From Zeugodacus cucurbitae (Eukaryota > Arthropoda > Insecta > Diptera > Tephritidae), in the NCBI RefSeq assembly GCF_028554725.1, contig NC_071671.1:49749501-49813500 (forward strand): a stretch of DNA of 64,000 nt. Direction: 5' to 3'. Positions 1 to 11,710 of the stretch are shown in pieces. The notes under the pieces were generated by a model that was not told where the DNA came from, did not search any database, and was given only the letters and a program-made list of their open reading frames with translations. The number at the start of each line of letters is the position of its first letter. The stretch's first letter is position 1. A program made the translations under genes and the position numbers.

Positions 1-3000
1 TTTTATTTTTATTTTATTCTATTACTGTTTTTAATATTTCGAAATTTTTTATAATTTTTTATAAGAAAAAATTCTTCCAACTTGTTTACAACATTTTTTT
101 TTCTTTCCTAAAATATTTGCAATTTACAATGTAATGTTTACATGCAGCACAAGCATAAATAATGCAACATGCAATAATAACAATGCCAACAAGAAACAAC
201 AACAAAGGCAACAATTCAAAAATGCTCATAATTAATAGTTTGCAGCAATTATTAATTGAAAGAAATCAACTTGTGAAATCCAAGACGATGACTACTCGCT
301 ATCTCTAGCTAGCGCTCTAGAGTGGCTAAATGCACACAAACAAATCATACATATCCATATAGTACATATATATTGATCAATATGTATATGTATAGAGGCA
401 AGCTACCTTCACAAACCTGCGTGAGCTTACAGTGTTGCACAAAAGTATGCATACATGTATTTGTTGTTGTTTGTGTGTATGTGTGGCAACCACAACTAAA
501 TGCCATTTACCACTGCTGCTGATGTGCACACACCAACACAGACTCAAGCGCTTATTGCTTTTTTATGACCAGAATTGTGGCGTTTGTTGTTTTTTTTTGT
601 TTTTCCCCACTTTTTATAACTTTAAATAAACATGTGAGTATGTGTGTGTGAGCATCAAATATGTGTTTGTATGTATTGTTGTTGTCGGTCTGCTTGTTGT
701 TTTCGCTGCATATTGTTGTTGTTTTTTTCCAACTAGAAAATTAATTCGCATAACTTAACCAAGTTGTTGCTACTAGTACAACAACTATTGTTGTTGTTGT
801 TGTTATTACTATTATTGCTATGGTTGTTGTTGTTGTTGACTATGCTAAGCTGCGCTGGTCAGCAGTGCTAGCAAATCGAAAGATACAAGTTACTCGATTA
901 GGTGTATTGGTGGCTCTTTAGTAGTCGATATACACTCACACACATAGAGAGACACTTGAAATTACTTTGGTTTGCGTTGGTTTTGCCCGTGTAAGCGATG
1001 ACGTTCAACTCTGTTTACTGTTTACGTGCATTTTTAACTACAACAACTACAACATATATATCTGCATATATGTATATGTATATGTATGTATGAGTCTCTA
1101 ATGCTTATATGTATGCATGTGGTTGTGTCAGTGTGGCATCACAAGTAGTGAGCGTGAAACAAAAGCTAAAATGGAAAATCTAATAAAATTGCGAAAAAGA
1201 CGCTTTAATTAAGTAGCAACAGCAACAATAGCAGCAACAACAAGCACAGCGCAAAGTTGTTTACTGTACAGTTTGATCCAATCATCTATTTGCGTTGAAT
1301 TTAAATGTTGTTTTTTCGCTATTTTCTGTTTTTTTTTTTTTGTTTTTGTATTTGTATTTTCTTGTTTATGGCATTTCTGCGCCTAGTTAAATATATTATT
1401 TCTTATCTGAGACACCTTAACATTGTCATGATGAGGTACATTTGCGAATCTATTTAATTTATTTATTGAGGGTGTTGGCATATTTTTAAAAACAAATGGC
1501 TGCTTTTTGTATATGAGTTGTGATAGTTTTTGAAAATAATATATTTTTTTTATTTTTACCAAATAAGAAATAAGTAAATTGAATAAAAATAATTTAAATA
1601 AAATAGAAATAAGTTTAAAAACAGTATAGAAAGCATTTTTTTTTTTCGAAAAATGGTAAATATTAATATTGAGGTATGGAAAAAAAAATTAAATTAAAAT
1701 TATAATAAATCGATAAATTGAAAATATTATTTAAACAATAAAAAATAAATTCAAAATTGATTTCAAATATATGTATATTCAAAAATAAAAAAATAATTAA
1801 ACAAAAAGGGCACAAATGAAAGTATTAAATAAAATAACTACACTAATATCAAAAAAACTAAATTTGAATTAAATCAAAATGCATAAAAAAATGTCAAAAA
1901 AATATAAAATAAAATTGTACAAAATTATTAAAAATTTAAAAAATTGCACTAAAACTTAAAAAGTAAAAAAAAAATTATATTTTAAATAAACAAATTAAAG
2001 TAATTAAAATAAACAAAAATTATAGTTTAAAATTTAACAAAAAAACAAATATAATAATTTTTTAAGAAAAATTTTGCTAAAATATTATAAATTTTTTTTC
2101 ACCAATTATATATGTACATATATTTTAGAGCTTTGATATTGTTTAACATTTTCATAGTTTCTTTAAGAAATAGTTTATAGCTTTCTTAAATATCTTATTC
2201 TTATATATTAATATTTTCGTTCAAAGAACTCATTACTTTTACACTTGTGTTCAACTAACACAAATTAATAATAATAACATCCAACTCAACTTTTAGTGCT
2301 TTATGTCAATCTTTATCTATTTTCTTTATTTTGCTCCGGCACATTTTATATATAAACCTCCAAAGATGTTCTGACTACCAATGAAAAAAAAATTCAAACA
2401 TTTCCCGTTCCCGTTCACTGAAGTGCATATAAAAAGTATTAAAATTGGCGCTTTCGTCTGACACATTATCTAAACTGTTTGTTTATATATAAAAAAAATA
2501 ATTTCAATTAATTACTGTTACTTATCAGCGATTTCATGTGAAAAAATCAGTGAATGGAAAATCACATTATGGGACTTTTTTCGGCAATTTAGATAGTCAA
2601 ATATCAGACACATTTAATAATTTAAATGCATTTAATTGCAATTTATCGTAATTTTATTCAACTATTTATAAGAGGAAGGCGTTAATTTGAAGTTTTCCAT
2701 TACGAAGGAGATTTCTTGAAAAATCAAAATGTTTTGTGCGAGAAAAATATCATTAGTTTTTTTTTTTTATATAGTCAATTTAATATAACTTTTTACTTAA
2801 ATTATTATAACATTTTACTTTATTTGTTATTTATAATTTTATTTATTTAAATTTGGAAAAATGTTTTAAATAATTTTTGCTAGACTTTTTTGTTAACCCA
2901 ATAGAAATAATATTTTTTCTAATACATATTTCAATTATTTTCTTAAAAAATAATCTTTACTTTCAAACGTTTATGTTTTTTTCGCTATAATTGAAAAGTT

Positions 3001-4850
3001 GTAATGACATTTTCTTTTAGTCTTTTATTCTAAATCTGGTTATTACCGATTTTTTATTATTTTGTTTTTAACAAAATTGTTAAATATCTTTTTATTTTGT
3101 TTTTATATTTTTTATTGATTTTTTTGAATATGTTATATTTTTATATATTATTTCCTTTCTTTTAATTTTTTTTTTATAATTATTATAATTTCGTTTTCTT
3201 TTGCTTTTTATATCTTAATTAATATTTCTATAAAAAATATTTTTTAAACAATTTAATTATATTTATTTATTTCAATTTTCTTTTATTAGACTTAATTAAT
3301 TTTTACACTTTTCAATACTTCAACTTTTTTATCATATCTAACCTCACTTTCGTAATTTCAAATTACACCACCACCACCACTGCTCGCATACTTGATTTCT
3401 TCCGGAAGCAACATTACACAGTGTCCAACATTTGAAACACTTTCTCACTTCCGTGAATTTTTGGTTCGAAATAGTTTGCGCAATTTTGAGGTCAAGTTCT
3501 CACTTTGCCGCCATCGCCATATAGTCGTTGCGATTATATTATACAAACCCATAGACACATGTAAACACACCTCCACTTATAAGTATGTATTGTGCTGAAA
3601 TGCCAACGTGGTGAACACATTTTTTAATTTTCGCTTTTTTTGTCTTTGGTGTTGTTGCTTTTACTGGCGCGCCACTGACCAACAAAGCCGGGAAAAAGTA
3701 TTTCGTACAGTAGCGAGTTGCCCCGTTTCTACTCGCTTGCAAATTCTTTCACATGCCAACTAAGTGCACAATTATTTATATGTAAATACATACATACATA
3801 TGTACACATGACTATATGTCTATCTGTATATATGTGAGCATATACATATGACGATGGATGACGCCCACATCTACCGGCGCCCACTAGCTATATAAGTTAA
3901 GTATTTTATAAATACAAATATTTCTGCCACTTCTTCTTGGCATGTACATATGTACTCAGAAATATGTATTTATTAACACTTTTGTCGACTAAATACTTTT
4001 GTCATCGACTTTATTGGCATTTTTGGGTTAAAAATTTTATGATTTCTTCTTCTTCTTCTTTCTGTTGTTGTTGTTGCATGACATTCGAAATGATCGCTGC
4101 TAATGCACACTTCGCATGGAAGTCGTCGTCAGTTGGCCATTCAGTCAACCAATGCGACAATCAATCAGGCGTGACATAAATTGTCTGTATGTATGTATGG
4201 GTGTGTGTGTACCTGTATTGGCATACCAAATATGTGACAAAATCCATGTTCAAATAGAAAAATCGTAAAAATATTTATATTGCTCATACATAAAGAAACA
4301 ACATAAATACATAGATACATACAAACATAACCACTTGTGTATGTATGTCGTTTAGAAAAGCTGCGCACAAAAACAATGCCGCATACCGATGAGTAAGACA
4401 AATGAAATTGAGAGTGCCGAAGAAATTTGTATGCAAGTAATGTAACAAAAGCAAGTTAAATGAAAAATAAAACTTACAAATAAACAGAAAAAACATATGA
4501 CTGCATACCTGTGCATATGTACTTATTTACTTATATACATTGATTATATACATATGTATGTACATAAATAAATTCATAAAAATACATATGTACATATATG
4601 TATGTACGTTTACTTATCGCTACAAGTGTGCGCTGCTCTCTGTGTTGCCTTTTGCTAAATATCGGCAACACCTTTGCATAGTAAATTCATCCATCCGTCT
4701 ATGCTTGACTTGCACAATTCTAGTGAGTCTATTGTTTCGGAATTTCGGAATTTCTGTTTTCCTTTTTTGTCTTTTGTAGTTTTTCTACGCTCTTTTCTGG
4801 TTTTTGTATAGTAAAATTATGACTTTTGAATTTATTATTTTAAAATTATA
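1..4850. other. Gene-free AT-rich intergenic or intronic DNA
   Basis: No open frame here looks like a protein. The first 1.4 kb is mixed sequence with short (TTG)n/(CAA)n runs, for example near 784-836, and many TATGTA/CATATG alternations. From about 1,400 to 3,350 the sequence becomes an extreme A/T island, with poly-A and poly-T blocks and almost no GC. From 3,360 to 4,850 complexity returns, with a short TTC/TTG run near 4,045-4,075 and TACATA-rich stretches. I see no recognisable exon, RNA gene or intact mobile element. Confidence 0.6.
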
Positions 4851-5305
4851 CAGTGAAATTTCTCTAACTCGAATCTTCATAATCCACAAAAAAAACTTCG
4901 AGTTAGAGAGACTTCGAGTTATAGACATTTTCATTAAAACATAAAAGTTTCAAAAAGCTGTAAAATATAGATTTACCCACAGTTTTAGTTATTCACTCCG
5001 CAAAAAGATTTATGATTGAGATTATGAAATCTATAAGTGTAATATCATATTTTTTACGAATATTGGGATTCCTATAAAATTCTTCCTTGATAGTAAAATT
5101 TTAAATTTTGTATTATGCCCTGATGGAAAAGTTCGATTTATGAAAGGAAATTTGTATGAAATTTGACCTCTATTGCCAATCTAAGAGTTCGAGTTATGGA
5201 GAACTTCGAGTTATAGAAGTTTGAGTTATGGAAGAAAATTTATATGAAATTTTATTTCTGAACGCTGTTGCCATTTCAAAAGTTCGAGTTATGGAAGTTC
5301 CACTG
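4851..5305. mobile_element. MITE with pogo/Tc1-mariner-type inverted ends
   Basis: The element starts CAGTGAAATTTCTCTAAC and ends GGAAGTTCCACTG. Read inward, the two ends match at 19 of 23 positions and both reach the word AACTCGAA. Each end is flanked by TA (4849-4850 and 5306-5307), the target duplication used by the Tc1/mariner superfamily, and a CAGT terminus is typical of its pogo branch. The 455-bp interior has no open frame for a transposase but repeats the word TTCGAGTTA at least five times, so it is a non-autonomous miniature element. The boundaries are seen directly. The pogo assignment comes from the termini alone. Orientation cannot be fixed. Confidence 0.75.
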
Positions 5306-7738
5306 TATTTTTAAATACATAAAAATATTGTATATTATTAATATATTTAATTTATTTTATTATATATTTATTATATTTTTATTTAATAATAGTTTTATTA
5401 TTTCATTATGTTTTTATAAATAAGAAAAATAGTTTTTAATATAAATTTCCTAAATTGTTCTATTCAAATTTTATTATGAGGGTGGTGTTGCCTACCTTTA
5501 GGCGAAAATTTAATTTTTCACAAATTGACCAACTTGAACTAATAGTTTCTTGACATGTTCATGTTATAGCACGAGACTGGACTAAAGAAGACTACAACTA
5601 GTTATATAATGACATTTTGAGAAGCTAATAAGTTCCCTTAAGATGACAATGTATTTTTCTAAAATTTATGAAAATATTGAATTCGATTTTAGCTCTAAAC
5701 TTTTTTTTATTATGTTTTGAAATTTTTTCTCAAAAACAATTGAAATGGATCAATATCTTTCTTTACCTCCAAAATAGCGTATATGAAGCAATCCGCTCTA
5801 CTGGCTTACTTCATACCGGATATTACTGTTAATTTGAAAAAAATCTTAATATAATTTGAGCTTCGATTAGTTTATTTCCCAAAATATATGACATCGGTAC
5901 AGATCTTCTTCTATTCTCCATTACCCAATATACAAATTTTGGTTCCCCCACTGGCTAAATACTTTATATATCTGTTATTAAGGAACATTGCTCACTGAAA
6001 TTAAGTTTACATATATGCTCCAGACAATACTTGAAATCGGAGTATATCTAGTAGATTCTAACCTCAATACCATATAAGCTGACTTTCGTTTATGTGGTGG
6101 ATTTTATAGATTATATCCCAGTGAGATAATTTAATAAAATACCTTTTTATTTTATTTAACCCCAACAATCCCTCCGCCCTCTTAACTATAACCACACTTT
6201 TTCGAGGGCTCGGTTGTTACTATAAATGCAACTCTTCTTCTTCTCCTTCGTTTTCATATTCCAGTTCATATCTATCTTTTAATTGGCATTGCAATTGTTG
6301 TGATATATTTAGCGAGTCATTCATAAGTTTTTCCAACAATTAACACACAAGTGTACGCAGATATGTATAGACATATTACTTAAACATCTGTCGACATGGT
6401 TTTCAAATTGCACACACATTTTTTATGACTTTTATCTGCGTCTTTAGTCTTTAGTTGTGTGCTATTTTGCATTTGTTTATGACTTTTATTTATTTCATTG
6501 CAATTCTTTTTTGCTGCGTCTGCACTTTTATTTCGCAATTCTTCGAGCGAGTGTCTTTAATTGCATTTCGCATGACATGGATATTTTGCATTACATTTAT
6601 TATTGTATTTTTTTATTATTTTTATTGTTGTTGTTGTTGTTTTTGCATTTTAGCGCACTGAAAATTATCTAGTGCAACAAAGAAGCAAAACAAAAACAAA
6701 TCTTGGTAATAAATATAACAGTCACATGCTGCATTTTACATATGAATGAGTTGTATATAATGAAGAAATATATATGTAAACAATTATATACATAATATGA
6801 AATGAATATTGTTAATATTTTACTTATTTGTATTGTGATAATTAAAATAAGCGCTCAATACTATCAATCTTCTTAATTTTTAAAATGAGTTACAGTTTGG
6901 ACGGCAGACAACCCCTAAACTTAACCTAACCTAACCTTTCAAAGCACTGCAATTTTAATTAACGACAAATACTAAACTCTAGTAATTGTTTATGTAAACA
7001 TTTAAAACGGCATTCCACGAATATATTCCACAGTAATTCCAGCTCAACATTACACATGTGGCCATTTTTACAACAAAACAAGCCGGCATTTCGTAGAGCA
7101 ATTATTTTAAGAAATAATAATAAAATCTAATAACCCGGAAATTCTAAAAAAAAATTGTGTTGTATTCAATATTGCCTAAAGCGTTTGTAATTATCACAGT
7201 AATCAGAAAAAATGTTTAAAGTCTCTATCAGCACACACAACTGAAATTCTAAATAATACAGTGCTGTGCAGCGTAATGGAAGCATATGTTTATAAGGTCT
7301 CAATTTAATTATTATCATTGCTTTAATTGGGTTTCAAATTAATTGCTGTTCAATTAAGTCTGTATATTGTGGTTTTTAATTTAATTATATGAGCAGTTAA
7401 ATCTGAAGACAACATGTTTTTTGTTCGGCCGAGTCAACAATTTTTCTTACGAGTATAACAGTGTCCGATGATTTAAAGGAAATATCACATAAAGGAAACC
7501 AATATGAGGAGATACATAGATAGATAATATTGTAATTATGAAGAAAAAGTGTAGCTGATAGTAATAATTCGAGTTTTTGTTTTTTAAAGAGTTTTCGATT
7601 TTTCGAAGAAAAGGTGAATAAAATTCTGAAAGTATTACATATAAAATATTTTGTATACACAAAATGCTATTTTTTTTGTCATTCTGACATATTTTTACAT
7701 ATTTAAGTCGAAATATTTTTATAAAAAAAATGAACAAA
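5306..7738. other. Gene-free sequence
   Basis: No credible exon was found. A short inverted word, GCCTACCTTTAGGC, lies near 5489-5502. Open frames near 6,455-6,672 are a poly-T/TTG-rich chance frame coding for Phe/Leu/Cys strings. The minus-strand frames near 7,397-7,770 are AT-rich and Lys/Asn/Ile/Phe-rich, with no recognisable domain. Confidence 0.5.
6921..6938. repeat. Short (AACCT)n run
   Basis: About three tandem AACCT units. The same pentamer forms the tail of the minus-strand LINE relic at 26.5 kb, so this may be another degraded 3' tail on the + strand. Not enough flanking sequence is recognisable to prove it. Confidence 0.5.
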
Positions 7739-8380
7739 AACAAGTAAGGAAAGGCTAACTTCGGGTGCAAACGAACGTTTTATACTCTCGAAAATGTATT
7801 GATGATATTTATGAAGATATCACCATTTGACCCATTTATACGGCATAAAGTCCAATATAATAACGAAAATCAACATATATGGTATATGAGGGCTCACTCA
7901 TTTTCACCACCAATGTACACTATATCCAAGACTATATTCTTACTTAATTTTGCTAAAATAGCTCACATATTAACCGATATATGCGGTATAAAGCCCACAG
8001 GAAGTTTGATAAACCGTGTTATGTCCCGATTTTAACCACTTTTGGTACAGAGACACATTATTAGAAGAAAAAGATTCTCTCTGAATTAAATTAAAATATC
8101 TGAGAGATTTACCAATTTTTTTCAGTGAATAATTACCCTTAGGCACTGAGTTCTTCATGTTCGATAACAGGAAGCTTTGGAAAGTTATACTCCGATCTCG
8201 ACAATTTTTGCACAAGTGATGCCACACCTCAAATACAGTGTAAAATTGTTTTCTATTATGTATGTATATTTTCTAAAATTTTGGAATGAGATGGAATACA
8301 AATCTGACTTACATATATGTGAAGTAGTCGTGGTTGAGAACCGATTTTGCCCATTTTTCATCCGTGTTATCAGGGTGTCA
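7739..8380 (+). mobile_element. Helentron-like dispersed repeat, copy A (3' truncated)
   Basis: The left end reads AACAAGTAAGGAAAGGCTAA, then a TTCGGGTG word and TTTTATACTCTCG. This is the same left end as copies at 22.2 and 37.0 kb and the inverted copy at 59.5 kb. Internal matches include GGCATAAAGTCCA, a 'tatatgtgaagtagtcgtggttg' type block before 8,340, and AACCGATTTTGCCCATTTTTCA. The right half and terminal hairpin are missing. Small open frames inside it are repeat sequence, not genes. It is the most diverged of the four copies. Family placement is inference from structure. Confidence 0.65.
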
Positions 8381-9028
8381 AGAAAATTTGGAATTTTATG
8401 CATAATCAAAAAATTTGTATTTAAAAAATTAACGAAAGAAAAACAAAAAAAAAATTATAAAAAAATAAAAAAAAGTTATTTTAAATTTTTGAATTTTCTT
8501 GAAATTCTGAATCTGGTTATTTTTGTTATTGATACATCATTAAAAGTACTCTAAATAACTTTTTATTATTTTCCGCTTGATTAAATCGAGCAATCTGCAA
8601 AATGTTTCTACTACACTGCACAGCACTGTACATTTTCATATGTACATAATTATGTGTATACTTTCAATATATATGTATGTATATATTTCATATTGGCGCT
8701 ATTATTGCCTGCACGTTTATTGTATCAATATTATAAAAACCTATGGATGTTTGTATGTTTATATGAGTACTTTAATAGCTTGTTGAAATTACAATAATGA
8801 ATTGAATTTCTTGGAAATTTAATAAAAACTAGATTATGCGGATGTTTGATGCTTGTTTTTTCGACATAATTATTTATTTATATACAAATGTACAAACAGA
8901 TTTATTTATTTATATGGGTCGTGTTATGGAATATACTTACATACAAATGTATATAAATAAATATAGAAGTATGTATGCATGTGTCTAATAAATTGTTCCA
9001 AGTTGTTTACAAGCGCTTAAGAGCATAT

Positions 9029-9077
<49 letters not shown>

Positions 9078-9907
9078 ATGACCATAAAATTATATGTCCA
9101 AGTGTAGATACACTTCAATAATTAATAGTTTCGAATACAGATGTGACAACACGGCAATTACTTGATTTGAGACAAATTTTATATGTGTATGTGTGTGTAG
9201 ATATGTACATATGTATGTGAGTATTATTGTAAATATATATGCATATATTTATAATACTATAAAATTATTTTAAAACGCTCTCGCCAATATTTAATGTATA
9301 CGTGTATTCATATGTTTGTTGAACCGGCAAAAAGTACTAAGTCCAATGTGATTGAATGAGAAAATTTCACGATTTTATGAACCTTGACGAAAGATTACGT
9401 GGAGAAAGTGAGTTTATATAAACATTTTATAATTTTTTGTTAACTATACTGAGTGTGTGTATGCTTCAACGAAGCCAAAATGGTCAAATTTGAATTTATG
9501 CACTTTTACATATATATAAAAGTACTTATGTATATACTCTATAAATACTTATTTACTATATAATTGTATATAGTATGCTCACTATTTCATTATAGAAATA
9601 TTTCTATAACCATTTTCATTTATTTACACCTCAAGTGAGTGATGCTTAGCGCTTACTGCAAAAGCAATAAACATAATTTCATCATCAGCGTAGAAAAGTA
9701 ACGCGATAAACACGTGCCCTTTTTATTCACACATAATCGTATTTAAGCGCTCACATACACAAATATATTTATTTATATACCCACACACCCACATATATGC
9801 AACTGTATATATGTATATGTATATACTATTCCTATATACTATTCAATAATTAATGTCATTTGTACAGTCAGCCTATAATTCAAATATGAATTCTTAATGC
9901 ACTCGTT
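8381..9907. other. Gene-free AT-rich sequence
   Basis: Contains a Lys/Phe-rich chance frame to 8,554, many TATGTA/ACATAT alternations and the TA microsatellite listed separately. No exon, RNA gene or transposon end is recognised. Confidence 0.5.
9031..9065. repeat. (TA)n microsatellite
   Basis: About 17 uninterrupted TA dinucleotides run directly into a TTGTTGTTG tract. Likely length-polymorphic. Confidence 0.95.
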
Positions 9908-10480
9908 AGACAGTCAGTCAGTCGGTCGATTCATTCGGTCGTTTTCTAAAATAAACGAAAATCGCAAGATAATTTGTGTGGGCGGCGAATTATTCTCGAT
10001 TCTATGGCGAGTCTTCAACTTGCGCCGTTACTATGCCAGCCAGCCCGCCAGTCAGCCCATTTGACTCTGCGCTATTATTGTATTATTATCTCGTTGTTAT
10101 TTATTTTATTTTTACATTTGTATGTGTGTATCCATGTGTGTGTGTGTGTGTGTGTTTACTTCCCTCGTATTTGTCATTGACCTTTGCGCTCCACGAAATA
10201 AACACAAATAAGGCACAAATTCAAATTATGTAAGTGTTGAATCACTCGCACTTACTTTGAATGACACAAAAGCCGCGTCGGAATTGAATGAAGCGCTAAT
10301 TTACGTTTTAATCAAGGGGCGAAAGAACTTCGAATTCGAAATTTGGTTTGAAGTGCAGTAATTTGCGGTTTGTTAACTTGAAAATAATAATAATACAATT
10401 TGAAAGTTAATTGTGTTAAAGCCTTGGCGGCGGCGCGACGAAATTTGTCGGTAATTTTTTATAATGTTTTTTTTTTTTTT
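9908..10480 (+). promoter_or_regulatory. Candidate promoter or non-coding 5' exon region for the TENT5 gene
   Basis: This block is clearly less AT-rich than its surroundings. It starts with a CAGTCAGTCAGTCGG run containing TCAGTC initiator-like words, passes through CCAGCCAGCCCGCCAGTCAG near 10,034-10,053, and ends with a GGCGGCGGCGCG stretch near 10,426. That composition is common in fly promoters and 5' untranslated exons, and it lies 1.2-1.7 kb upstream of the splice acceptor of the large coding exon. I found no decisive splice donor or core promoter spacing, so this is inference. It could equally be an enhancer or unrelated sequence. Confidence 0.22.
10135..10155. repeat. (TG)n microsatellite
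   Basis: About ten tandem TG units. No other function is visible. Confidence 0.9.
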
Positions 10481-10744
10481 ATTTCGGTGCTGCTCTTGAC
10501 ATCAAAGTTAGTTGTTGCAAAGCTTTGTAGGCCTTGTAAACGAATTTGCCGCTAACTTGAAGACCATCAGATTTTTTAAGACTCATTAGAGAGGTTGTAT
10601 CAGATTTTGAAGGGTTTTTCCGAATATAATTCTTTAAAAAGGTGGCAACTTTGTTATAATTTAAATGAAGTCTCCACAAATCCTTTCCAAAATGTTTTTC
10701 AGAACACCTAACGTCTGGAATACCTCTAGGAATATAGTTTTCTT

Positions 10745-11010
10745 CATATATGGTAACCCTATTCCACTCGTTAATCTGTCTCTAGGCGTCTTCTATTCGT
10801 TATTTCTCAGCTCGCTAAGCAAAACAGTCTTGTCATTCTATCTCTGCTTGCTTATACCAGTAATTTGGTAATTCTATGCTTTTCCGATATATGACAACCT
10901 TCTTTACTCTGTCTCTAGGCGTCTCATTTTCAATTCAGTTAAGAGCATTTAAGTCTATCTCTACTTTGTTTATACCAGTCTCTTGCATTTATACCAATTG
11001 CTTGTTCGAT
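10745..11010. repeat. Two-copy tandem duplication, about 133-bp unit
   Basis: CTGTCTCTAGGCGTCT occurs at about 10,776 and again at about 10,909. Aligned around it are matching words in the same order: a TATATG-plus-'aacc' word before, and TCTATCTCT, then CTTTGTTTATACCAG or CTTGCTTATACCAG, after. The units are diverged, so the duplication is old. Each unit begins near a GGTAACCCT or GACAACCTT word, like the repeat series at 56.7-58.3 kb. Confidence 0.6.
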
Positions 11011-11611
11011 TTGCCACTCTACAAGGTTTACCTTTTATGTTAACTGTTCCAATGTTAGTAATATGAATTTATAAAAAAATTTAAAGCACCGGTAAAGCCG
11101 TTTTTAAGCATTGTAAAAAAGAAAAATAGGGTTTCTAAATATTTTTGAGTATATAATATAGATTATTAAGGAATTTAAAGTAGATTTCATTCCACAATTT
11201 ATTTATACATATAATAATTTTATAAACAATTATATCTAAGTTAATGCAGATATTTTCATACAAGAGAAGTCGTATTATGAATTTATCGAAATATTTAATA
11301 TATTCATACATAACATAACCTCAAATTACACAATTATTTATTATTATGAAATAAAATGTGCTAAAATATAAAAATAACAGGTGTTTTGAGCAACGTGTTG
11401 CCGGTGAAACAACTCAATGTCGACATAATTGTGGGCTAATGAGGTCACAGCGATATTATTAAATAAGAAAAAGCAACGTCTGTGCTCCAGTTTCTGACAA
11501 AAGTGCTTGAATTAAAAAAAAAATGGAAGCTTGCTGTAGACTTTTATACTATATTTAAAAATAAATAATTTTAAGTTATATAACGCTACACACTCACGAA
11601 CATTATTAATA
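11011..11611. other. Probable intron sequence upstream of the TENT5 coding exon
   Basis: AT-rich non-coding DNA with no recognisable element. Because the coding exon that follows opens at a splice acceptor on the + strand, this stretch should be intron in the transcript. The matching donor was not identified. Confidence 0.45.
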
Positions 11612-11650
11612 ACTCTCTCTATTTCTCCCTTTTTCACTCTCTATTTGCAG
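11612..11650 (+). other. Splice acceptor with polypyrimidine tract
   Basis: A long run of C and T (CTCTCTCTATTTCTCCC and on) ends in TTTGCAG, with AG at 11649-11650. The reading frame of the next gene is open up to this point but has no ATG before 11,711. The coding exon therefore starts at 11,651 and is preceded by at least one upstream exon. Confidence 0.8.
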
Positions 11651-11710
11651 TGCGGGACCTTAGACGCACACTCCGAAACGTCATATCACTATCAACAGCG
11701 TTCGAACAGA

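Noticed and set aside
8177..8554. 125-aa + strand frame
   Set aside because: It runs from Helentron-like copy A into an A-rich tract; the second half is a Lys/Phe chance string.
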